NCBI GenBank assembly: GCA_036274645.1
Contig: DASUFH010000346.1
Location: 1-36,678, forward strand
Reading direction: 5' to 3'
From: DASUFH01 sp036274645
GTDB taxonomy: Bacteria > Acidobacteriota > Terriglobia > 20CM-2-55-15
DNA length: 36,678 bases
Shown here: positions 1 through 6,587 of the stretch, one piece after another
Layout: every line of letters starts with the position of its first letter
How positions within the stretch are numbered: the stretch's first letter is position 1
Program-made: the position numbers and the translations under genes
The notes under the pieces: model-generated
The model's database searches: none
What the model was told of the DNA's origin: nothing
Seen by the model: the letters and a program-made list of their open reading frames with translations, nothing else

Positions 1-237
1 AAGCTCGAAGGGCAATACGGGACCGACCGTGTCCTGGACCTGCTGACATTCAAGAATGGAACCGCGACCGTTCGCGTATCCGAGGGCGCGGGCGGAACTC
101 TGGAGTGCTGGATGGAAGGCTCCAGGGTGTATCTCCATCTGCCGGGAACACCATCGGACCAGGACGTCCAACTGGAATTCGCCGGCGATGGCTCCCTCCA
201 ATCGCCATTCGGCCGTCTTACCCGAACAGAGAACTGA
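1..237 (+). CDS. C-terminal end of an unidentified protein (5' end outside window)
   Basis: Frame 1 is open from the first base to a TGA at 235-237 and gives 78 residues beginning KLEGQYGTDRVLDLLTFKNG and ending FGRLTRTEN. The third codon positions are strongly G/C, as in the certain genes of this window. The two other forward frames, also open here, show no such bias. The fragment is rich in beta-type residues (TATVRVSE, RVYLHLPG) and could be the end of a beta-rich domain, but I recognise no family. The gene-free repeat region follows directly. Confidence 0.6.
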   Translation, partial: KLEGQYGTDRVLDLLTFKNGTATVRVSEGAGGTLECWMEGSRVYLHLPGTPSDQDVQLEFAGDGSLQSPFGRLTRTEN

Positions 238-314
238 TCTCTTTCCGCAACATTCTGGTGGTTCCTCTCTACGGGGTCAAAACAGGGGCGCCTGCCAAAA
301 AAAATCGTGGCGGT

Positions 315-434
315 GGCGGAAAAGGTTCCCGTTTTACAACTTCTGTAGTTGTAGGCCAGATCGTGAGCGCTCTTCTGCTCATGTTGCGGGTTGTGGAAGC
401 GGTTACGAGGAGTTCAAGCGGTCTGGCCTCGTCC
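315..434 (+). repeat. Structured direct repeat, copy 1 of 3
   Basis: First copy of a ~120-nt element also found at 491-612 and 684-809. All copies share an upstream GGCGGAAAA-like start, a GTTTTAC/GTTTTGA box, the core GTTGCGGGTTGTGGAAGCGG (from 383) and a closing stem. Here the stem pairs AGGCCAGATCG (353-363) with CGGTCTGGCCT (419-429), 11 bp with one G-U. An inner TGAGC/GCTCA hairpin (364-382 area) is present only in this copy. No T-run follows. It is probably a non-coding structured RNA or an intergenic repeat family. Confidence 0.6.
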
Positions 435-490
435 TTCTGCCACAGAACAGGGTTGTTGGCAGGGCCGATCGCGGTCAGCAAAGTTCTTGC

Positions 491-612
491 GGCGCAGAAA
501 AGCCCCGGTTTTACGACCTCTGTATTCAGGCCGGATCGCCAGCGCCCTCTTGCCCAAGTTGCGGGTTGTGGAAGCGGTTAGGGAAAGCCTCAAGCGATCT
601 GGCCCCTTTTTT
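491..612 (+). repeat. Structured direct repeat, copy 2 of 3
   Basis: Second copy, offset 175 nt from copy 1. The 23 bases beginning at 558 (GTTGCGGGTTGTGGAAGCGG and on) are identical to copy 1. The stem AGGCCGGATCG (528-538) pairs with CGATCTGGCCC (595-605). Relative to copy 1, one A-U pair has become G-U and one G-U has become A-U, and only the outermost pair is lost. Six T residues (607-612) follow the stem at once, as in a Rho-independent terminator on the + strand. Confidence 0.6.
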
Positions 613-683
613 GGGTGTTGCAAGCCCGCAAGAGTTTACCCGGCCAGATTCGAAGTCTCGTCGGTAGAAACTCTTGAGCCCGC

Positions 684-809
684 GGCGGAAAATAGTTCGT
701 CGTTTTGAAGCTTCTGTAGTGCAGGTCAGATCGTCGCGCTCTTTTGTTCATGTTGCGGTTTGTGGAAGCGATTAAAAAGGGGTCTCAGCGGTCTGGCCTC
801 GTCTTTTTT
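684..809 (+). repeat. Structured direct repeat, copy 3 of 3
   Basis: Third and most diverged copy, offset 194 nt from copy 2; its core begins at 752 and matches 21 of 23 bases. The stem AGGTCAGATCG (723-733) pairs with CGGTCTGGCCT (789-799) with two G-U pairs. A T6 run (804-809) follows. The T-run is also the loop of a second hairpin, GGCCTC (795-800) with GAGGCC (810-815), so termination or two alternative folds are possible just upstream of the anti-sigma gene. Confidence 0.6.
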
Positions 810-874
810 GAGGCCGATGTCGCGCTTGGCTCCAAACAAGATCTTCTGATAGAAGTAAACGAGGAATTGTCACC

Positions 875-1756
875 GTGAGCCTGCAAAACAAACTCACACA
901 CGGAGAATGCCTGAGTGACGCCCTCCTGACGGGCTATCTGGAAGGAGGGCTCGCACCGGCGGTGAAAGCGGCCAGCGAAGTTCATCTGGTGGCCTGTGAC
1001 CGGTGTCGCGCCTCATTGGCCATGTTGATGCGCATGCTGAAGCATGGCGGTTTGCCGGCCTCGCCGGCCGAAGAGGCGGAGATCGACGCGATCGTGGATT
1101 TCCGGCGCCGTAAACATCCTGTGGCGGCTGGCCGGCCGTCCTTACTGAAGAAACTGCTGCCTATTGCCGGAATCGCGGCGTCCCTGCTGCTGGGTTGGAT
1201 TTTCTGGAGGTCCGGCGGGGAGAGCGGCGTACCGCGTTCCGCGGAAGCGGTGGTGCAGCTGCTCATGGATCAGAAGCGCATATTTGAGCCGCGTATGAGC
1301 GGGCAGTCTTATAAGCCGATGGAGCGTACGCGCGCGCCACAGGGAGGACTCGACTTCGATCTTGTGCGTCGTCAGATGGAGGAGTTCAGGGCGGAGCCGT
1401 ACTACTGGGGGAAGTTTTACCTGTTGAAGCAAGACCCGGGCGAAGGGGAGCGCGCCATTGAGTTCTTGAAGAAGGCTGCGGACGATCCCGAAGCGTCGGC
1501 CTCGGTTCACAACGATTTGGGAGTGGCGTACCTGATGTTTGGCGGCGATGCAGGATTGAGTCTGGCCGGTAAGGAGTTTCAGGACGCCCTTAAAAAGGAT
1601 CGCGATTTCGAACCGGCAGTGTTCAATCTGGCGTTGTTTTACGAGCGGAGTCGGGAGCCGCAACGCGCCGAAACGGAGTGGCGCCGCTACCTGCAGTTGG
1701 ATCCCCAGTCGGGATGGGCTGACGAAGCGCGGGCGAAACTCAAGGCGAGTCGCTGA
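875..1756 (+). CDS. Membrane zinc-finger anti-sigma factor with C-terminal TPR domain
   Basis: 293 residues from a GTG start preceded by GAGG at 861-864. The N-terminus carries the zinc anti-sigma (ZAS) signature H37-x3-C41-x2-C44; H9 or C12 could be the fourth ligand. A hydrophobic segment at about 94-111 (LLPIAGIAASLLLGWIFW), preceded by lysines, is a single membrane span, so the C-terminal half should lie outside the cytoplasm. Residues ~190-290 form TPR-type helices (NDLGVAYL from N213, then FNLALFYERS). The sigma gene starts 4 nt downstream, implying translational coupling. The likely role is to hold the neighbouring sigma factor at the membrane and release it on an envelope signal sensed by the TPR part. 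The fold is read from motifs; the signal is unknown. Confidence 0.82.
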   Translation: MSLQNKLTHGECLSDALLTGYLEGGLAPAVKAASEVHLVACDRCRASLAMLMRMLKHGGLPASPAEEAEIDAIVDFRRRKHPVAAGRPSLLKKLLPIAGIAASLLLGWIFWRSGGESGVPRSAEAVVQLLMDQKRIFEPRMSGQSYKPMERTRAPQGGLDFDLVRRQMEEFRAEPYYWGKFYLLKQDPGEGERAIEFLKKAADDPEASASVHNDLGVAYLMFGGDAGLSLAGKEFQDALKKDRDFEPAVFNLALFYERSREPQRAETEWRRYLQLDPQSGWADEARAKLKASR

Positions 1757-1760
1757 ACCT

Positions 1761-2414
1761 GTGACATCACCCACCGGGGCTTCTGGACGCGAGGCGTCTG
1801 ACGAACTGAACTGGCCGGATCTTGCGCGCGAGTGTGGCGCGCGACTGACGGATCCGGTGTTGTGGGCGCGGTTTCAGCGCCGTTTTGAAAAACCCATTCT
1901 GACGTTCCTGCTCCGGGCCGTTCGGCGCACGCATCCCAAAGGGGATATTCAGTCGCTCGTCAATGACCTGACGCAGGATGTTTACGTGCGGCTGGTGGCC
2001 GATGGTGGCCGCCTGCTGAGATCCTTTCGAGGTGAGACGGAATACTCCGTCCTGGCTTTTTTAGCGAGTGTAAGCATGCACGTTCATGGAGACTATATCC
2101 GGCGTAGCAAAGCGCAGCGCCGCGAAGGGGACCCGATGCCGATCGAAGACGCCCAGGTGCTGGATCTCATTCCGAGACACACGATCGATGTGGGCGCGAT
2201 GCTGAAGTGGTCGGACGTCGAGCGACTGATTCAGTCGGAGTCCGATTCCCGGACTGCCACCCGCAATGTCCTCATCTGCAAGCTGCATTTCATTGAAGGC
2301 CTTACCGCTGAAGAAATCGCGCAGTATCCGACGTTCGAACTGACGGCAAACGGCGTCGAGGCGGTTCTCCGCCGCATGAAGGCCCGTCTCGAGCGTCGCG
2401 CCGACGAACTGTAG
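1761..2414 (+). CDS. Sigma-70 family (ECF-like) RNA polymerase sigma factor
   Basis: 217 residues from a GTG start, 4 nt after the anti-sigma stop. Region 2 is recognisable at ~60-115 (NDLTQDVYVRL, then FRGETEYSVLAFLASVSMHVHGD, RRSKAQRRE). Region 4 lies at ~175-213 (LHFIEGLTAEEIAQ, then ANGVEAVLRRMKARL), a helix-turn-helix for the -35 element. There are no regions 1 or 3, as expected for the small ECF-like class. The anti-sigma gene comes first, the reverse of the commonest order. The targets are not visible here; the natural candidates are the downstream exported protein and the CHAT protease. The family is secure, the regulon is inference. Confidence 0.85.
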   Translation: MTSPTGASGREASDELNWPDLARECGARLTDPVLWARFQRRFEKPILTFLLRAVRRTHPKGDIQSLVNDLTQDVYVRLVADGGRLLRSFRGETEYSVLAFLASVSMHVHGDYIRRSKAQRREGDPMPIEDAQVLDLIPRHTIDVGAMLKWSDVERLIQSESDSRTATRNVLICKLHFIEGLTAEEIAQYPTFELTANGVEAVLRRMKARLERRADEL

Positions 2415-2422
2415 TCCCATTT

Positions 2423-2461
2423 CTCCGAACGGAGGCGCGGCCCTGGTCCGCGTTTTCGGAG
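2423..2461 (+). terminator. Nested hairpin after the sigma gene, possible terminator
   Basis: The outer stem CTCCGAA (2423-2429) pairs with TTCGGAG (2455-2461) and encloses an inner stem CGCGG (2436-2440) / CCGCG (2448-2452) followed by TTTT (2453-2456). The inner hairpin plus U4 is a weak intrinsic terminator. The outer pairing would compete with it, so an attenuator is also possible. The next gene begins ~180 nt further on. Confidence 0.4.
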
Positions 2462-2644
2462 CGCGTGATTCCAGGCCTTCGTTTTCTTCACGAATTCATC
2501 TCGTAATTCCTTCGAGCCTGTGACGGAACAGCGCCACCTTTTTCCAACTTCTTAATTGAGTGTTCCTCTCTGAACCTCAGTCGGTTCCTGGTTGATCCAG
2601 GTCGGCTGCTCCTCGCTTCCGCAACCCACAACCAAGGAGGGCGT

Positions 2645-3442
2645 ATGAATAGACGTCAGTTCATTGCTGTTGCAGGCGGCGCATCGGCCGTCTCGCTGAT
2701 TACCAGTCCGTCCGCGTCCGCTGTGGCCGCAGATGACGCCACGCCGCTGGTCGCACGAGGCCTGATCATGGTGTCGTTTGAAGATCCCATTGTCTTGCGG
2801 CTCGGCTTCCCGAAGGCCCCCGGGCACAGAGCTACAGTGGCCGCGCAGAGTTTGACCGGGTCCAGACGCGTCATCAACATCAAGGGAAAGGGCGCGGTGG
2901 AGGCCGCGCTCGCGGGCTCCACCGCGTTTAACGTCAAGACTCCGGAGTTGATCCGGATGAAGGAGTTTTATGGAGAAGGAGTCCATTCGCGAATCACGGA
3001 ATGTCCGAGCGTGATTGAGATTCCTTATGCCGCAATCGCGTCGATCACCACGGCGGGAACCAGTGACGCGCGGTACGCGTTTGTTCGCGCGGATACCGGT
3101 CGTGAGGTGGCTTCTTTCCGGCCACGCCGCATTGCCGAAAGCATTCGGATCGATCTCAAGCGATCGGGCGCGCTGAAGCTCGATCGGGGTAAGACCGTTC
3201 TTGCGCTGGAAAACCTGAAGGAGTTGCGCGTTGATTACACGCCGGATTCCATGGCTCCCGGGAATTCGACGGACGCCTTCACCCGGCACTTCCATCACTA
3301 TCTCGCCTACATTGACCGCCCGGCAACGGCGCGCTTCGATGTCACGCCGAAGAAGCTCGGTGAACAGTCCGTTGTCCCGGCGGCCGGCGCCAGAAACCTC
3401 CTATGGCCGATCACATTTTGTTTTATGGTGGCAGTGCCTTAG
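2645..3442 (+). CDS. Exported (Tat-type) protein of unknown function
   Basis: 265 residues. The ATG follows a perfect Shine-Dalgarno AAGGAGG (2634-2640). The N-terminus MNRRQFIAVAGGASAVSLIT has twin arginines and a weakly hydrophobic stretch, a Tat-like signal, with likely cleavage near residues 25-29 (ASAVAADD). The mature part is beta/alpha mixed with no motif I can name. It contains YAFVRADTGREVASFRPRR, and the last 15 residues (NLLWPITFCFMVAVP) are hydrophobic and could be a second membrane segment. It lies between the sigma/anti-sigma pair and the CHAT protease in the same orientation, so it may be a substrate or partner of one of them. That link rests on position only. Confidence 0.7.
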   Translation: MNRRQFIAVAGGASAVSLITSPSASAVAADDATPLVARGLIMVSFEDPIVLRLGFPKAPGHRATVAAQSLTGSRRVINIKGKGAVEAALAGSTAFNVKTPELIRMKEFYGEGVHSRITECPSVIEIPYAAIASITTAGTSDARYAFVRADTGREVASFRPRRIAESIRIDLKRSGALKLDRGKTVLALENLKELRVDYTPDSMAPGNSTDAFTRHFHHYLAYIDRPATARFDVTPKKLGEQSVVPAAGARNLLWPITFCFMVAVP

Positions 3443-3461
3443 AGGAAGCCGCATAATGAGT

Positions 3462-3496
3462 CGGAATGCGCCGCCCCCCCCCCGGGCGGCGCTCCG
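3462..3496 (+). other. GC hairpin with a C10 run upstream of the CHAT gene
   Basis: GCGCCGCCC (3468-3476) pairs perfectly with GGGCGGCGC (3484-3492), extended by CGGA (3462-3465) / TCCG (3493-3496). The loop side holds an unbroken run of ten C residues (3474-3483). No U-run follows, so it is not a typical intrinsic terminator. Long C runs can slip during replication or be mis-sequenced, so the exact length is uncertain. Confidence 0.5.
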
Positions 3497-3516
3497 TGTT
3501 TGGAGAATAAAGTCTG

Positions 3517-6500
3517 ATGGCCTTTCGGAAGCGCGTGTTGTGGGTCGCTGCCGCCCTTCTGCCGGTTCTGGTAGTTGTGGGGGTGGCGCGCTGGCGTCCC
3601 GATGCGGAACAGGCGATACTCCTGGAATTGTCGCAGCAGCGACCTGCCAACGGGCGTCTATTTCGAGCTTCTTCCCCGGAAAGAACCAGCATCGACGAAT
3701 CCATTCTCGCTCGCGCGCAGGTATTCGCCTTGTCTCTCGCTGATCCCGTTCGTCGCGACAGAATCCAGAGTCTCATTGACCTGGCGCGAGACCGACCGCA
3801 GACTGCCGTGGAAACCCTATCCAGGTTGAGTGAGGATGCGCCCGTCGACCCGGAAATCCTGAACGACCTCGGCGTGGCGATTCTGACGCAGGCTGAAGAG
3901 CGCGGCGTCAACTATTTCAAAGCGCTCACACGTTTCCAGGCCGCTAACCGGCTGGCGCCGCTTGCCCCGGCGCCGCTTTACAATCTGGCCTGCGTGTATC
4001 GTCTGGTCGGACTGACGGATCTGGCCGCCGACGCCCGGATGGAATTCGAAAAGGTCGATGGCTCCCGACGCTGGATGGCGGACCTGGAGCCGCGACAGCC
4101 GGCGGAATATGGCGCCTTCATGGACCGCTTGCGAAAGATGCTCGCGACGGGAGGGAAGGGAGCGGCAGACCGGCTGTTTGCCGCGGATGTTCCCGCCTAT
4201 CGACGCGCTGTTACCGATTTCGCTCTTCGATCCAGCGATGCGACTGGCAATGATCCTGCAGCGCAATATGTCGCTGACAGGCTGCGATCCGACTATAAGG
4301 ACGAGACGGTGGCCGCCATGCTGGAGCCGCTGTGGGGCAGTAACGCGAAGCGCGTTCTCGAATCGCGACGGCTCGTTCAGGCGGCAATTCTCAAGTATCG
4401 ACGAAGCCGATTTGAAGAGAGTGTGGATCTTTACGATCAGGCGCGAACAGCGCTGGGCGATGTCGCGTCGCCCTTCGATCGGATATGGATCGAGATCAAT
4501 CAGGCGGACGCCGAGATCAAATTGAAAAAGCTTGATCTCGCCGTAGGGCGGCTGGCTCGAATTGTTCCGGAATCACGCGAGCGTCATTATCAATGGGTCC
4601 TCGGTCACGTTTTTACCGCTCAGGGCGCCGATCTGGGGTTTGCGAAAGGCCACGACTATGCGGTCGGGGTGCTGCGGGAGGCCGTTGCAGTGTTCGAGCG
4701 GATTGAGTCTTCAGATGACGCGGCTCGCGCTCTGTACTATCTGGGGCTCTGGCAGAGCCTCGGAGGAGACGACGACGGCTCTATTGAACTCCTTCTGCAG
4801 AGTTTCCGGGCAACGCATCCTGACGACCACCTGCGGCTGTCCCAGTTGGACTCGATGTTATCGCGCGGCCTTTTTCGCTCCGGCTATCTGGATTTCGCGG
4901 CTGCCTATCAGCAGGCGTCCGTGAGCGAGGCCGGGATTGCCGAGAACACGAGTCTGGTCGCCGCGGGAATGGCGGATATGGCGACGATCGACCTGTCCCG
5001 GAGGGATTACGACCAGGCGCGCAAACAGATCTCGATGATCGAGCGCATCATTGGGGAGCTGGACGATGTTTCCCGAGAACAACTGGAGTACAGGCTGAAC
5101 CTGATTTGCGGCAGGATGAATCTTGCCGAAGGGCGCCCGGAAACAGCCGTCGAGTGCTTGAAGCGGAACCAGGAGAGCCTCGACAGCCAGCCCCGTCCCC
5201 TGAACTACTATGGCATTCCGACCATGCAGCTTCTGGCGCAGGCCTACAGCGATCAGGGCAATGTCGCCAGGGCGCGAGAGTACTACGAACGGGCCGCCCG
5301 CACCGTCGAGAACGACGATAACTACCTCAAAACGGCGAGTACCCGCGCGGCGTTCGAAGTCGATCGCCGAGATCTCTACGAACTGGCCGTCTCCTTTGAA
5401 TACGAGAGGGATGAACAGGCTGCCTGGCGCTATGTCCAGCGATACCGGTCGAAGCTGTTCCTCGAGTTTCTGGGTCAGATGAACCCGATGGTCGGACCGA
5501 TTCACGAGCAGTTGGCGCAGCACAAAAGCGCAGAGGTGTTGGCTCCTGCCGGTCTGCAGGTCATCGAGTATTTCACATTGAACGACCGTATCCTGATCTG
5601 GCTCACCACCCACAAGGAAACCCGGCCATTTCAGGTCTCAGTCTCGCGGGACGCGCTGGAGCGCAAGGTCGCTGAACTGCTTTCCCGCATTCGGGAGCGA
5701 GAAGATGTTGAAAAGCGTCTCGAAGAGCTCTATGGGCTGCTGATTGCGCCTGCCCGGGCTCATCTCGTTCCGGGCAAGACGCTGGCCATCATTCCCGATC
5801 AGTCGCTGCACCGTTTGCCGATGGCGGCCTTGCGGCAATCATCCAGCAGTAAATACCTTGGAGAAGAGTACCCCATCCTGGAGAGTCCGGACCTGACCAC
5901 GCTACTGGTATCGTCCGCCGCCGTTGTTTCGCGGGACCATCCGGTGATATGGGGGGCGAACAGGGTGGATGCCGTGGCCGCGGGGGATGTCGACGACTTT
6001 CTGCGAACGTACGGAACCGGGCTGGCGGGCGACACGACCGGAACCAAAGAGAAGTTTTTTGACCAGATGGAGTCGGCGTCGATTCTTCACTTTGCCGGAC
6101 ATTCCGTCGACGCGCCAGATCCGCTCCGGTCGGCGATCCTGCTGGATGGCCGTCAGGGAAGCGCGAATAGCGTGACGGCTGCGGAAATTTCGCGGCAGCG
6201 GATGCGGCGTGACGCTCTGGTTGTCCTGGCGTCCTGCGATTCCTCGGTTGGCAATGCGCGCGACGGTGTGGGTATTCGAGGGCTCACATCGGCGTTTCTG
6301 ATCGCCGGCGCCGGTTCCGTCACCGGGTCGCTGTGGCCGGTTGACGACGCGAGCACATCCAGCCTGATGCGCGCGTTTCATCGGGAATACGCGGCCGGAA
6401 CGTCCGCCGTTGAGGCGTTACGACTGGCGCAGGTGTCCTTCATCGCGCAGAATCCGGACAAGGCCCACCCCTTTTACTGGTCGGGATTCGTGGTCAACGG

Positions 6501-6522
6501 AAATCTCAGCGCGTTCCGTTAG
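3517..6522 (+). CDS. Membrane-anchored TPR-CHAT domain protease
   Basis: 1001 residues; ATG with GGAG at 3502-3505. The N-terminus MAFRKRVLWVAAALLPVLVV is a signal anchor (span ~7-25) with basic residues inside, placing the rest in the periplasm. Residues ~70-640 are TPR-like helical repeats (NDLGVAIL from N116, LYNLACVYRLVG, YYGIPTMQLLAQAYSDQGN). Residues ~690-1001 are a CHAT domain, a caspase-clan cysteine peptidase fold: IIPDQSLHRLPMAAL, then HFAGHS with the catalytic histidine at 862, then VVLASCDSS with the nucleophile Cys907, then GIRGLTSAFLIAGAGSV and a terminal PFYWSGFVV. Both catalytic residues are present, so it is probably active. CHAT proteins cleave specific partner proteins in stress, signalling or cell-death pathways. 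The substrate here is unknown; neighbours suggest control by the sigma/anti-sigma pair. Confidence 0.88.
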   Translation: MAFRKRVLWVAAALLPVLVVVGVARWRPDAEQAILLELSQQRPANGRLFRASSPERTSIDESILARAQVFALSLADPVRRDRIQSLIDLARDRPQTAVETLSRLSEDAPVDPEILNDLGVAILTQAEERGVNYFKALTRFQAANRLAPLAPAPLYNLACVYRLVGLTDLAADARMEFEKVDGSRRWMADLEPRQPAEYGAFMDRLRKMLATGGKGAADRLFAADVPAYRRAVTDFALRSSDATGNDPAAQYVADRLRSDYKDETVAAMLEPLWGSNAKRVLESRRLVQAAILKYRRSRFEESVDLYDQARTALGDVASPFDRIWIEINQADAEIKLKKLDLAVGRLARIVPESRERHYQWVLGHVFTAQGADLGFAKGHDYAVGVLREAVAVFERIESSDDAARALYYLGLWQSLGGDDDGSIELLLQSFRATHPDDHLRLSQLDSMLSRGLFRSGYLDFAAAYQQASVSEAGIAENTSLVAAGMADMATIDLSRRDYDQARKQISMIERIIGELDDVSREQLEYRLNLICGRMNLAEGRPETAVECLKRNQESLDSQPRPLNYYGIPTMQLLAQAYSDQGNVARAREYYERAARTVENDDNYLKTASTRAAFEVDRRDLYELAVSFEYERDEQAAWRYVQRYRSKLFLEFLGQMNPMVGPIHEQLAQHKSAEVLAPAGLQVIEYFTLNDRILIWLTTHKETRPFQVSVSRDALERKVAELLSRIREREDVEKRLEELYGLLIAPARAHLVPGKTLAIIPDQSLHRLPMAALRQSSSSKYLGEEYPILESPDLTTLLVSSAAVVSRDHPVIWGANRVDAVAAGDVDDFLRTYGTGLAGDTTGTKEKFFDQMESASILHFAGHSVDAPDPLRSAILLDGRQGSANSVTAAEISRQRMRRDALVVLASCDSSVGNARDGVGIRGLTSAFLIAGAGSVTGSLWPVDDASTSSLMRAFHREYAAGTSAVEALRLAQVSFIAQNPDKAHPFYWSGFVVNGNLSAFR

Positions 6523-6548
6523 GCCGTGAGCCGCCGTTCAAAGGGCTC

Positions 6549-6577
6549 TTCGGTTTCGTTCCGTTCTGCGCTAGAAT
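6549..6577 (+). promoter_or_regulatory. Possible promoter giving a near-leaderless receptor mRNA
   Basis: A good -10 hexamer TAGAAT (6572-6577) lies only 10 nt before the receptor ATG, with a poor -35 (TTCGGT, 6549-6554) at 17-nt spacing. No Shine-Dalgarno is visible before the ATG. Together this would give a leaderless or nearly leaderless transcript. Confidence 0.35.
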
Positions 6578-6587
6578 CCCGCGCGCC

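Noticed and set aside
56..667. Long forward open frames across the repeat region (56-667, 105-581)
   Set aside because: They overlap the better-biased frame 1 fragment, have no GC3 bias or family similarity, and run through the conserved non-coding repeats in different frames per copy.
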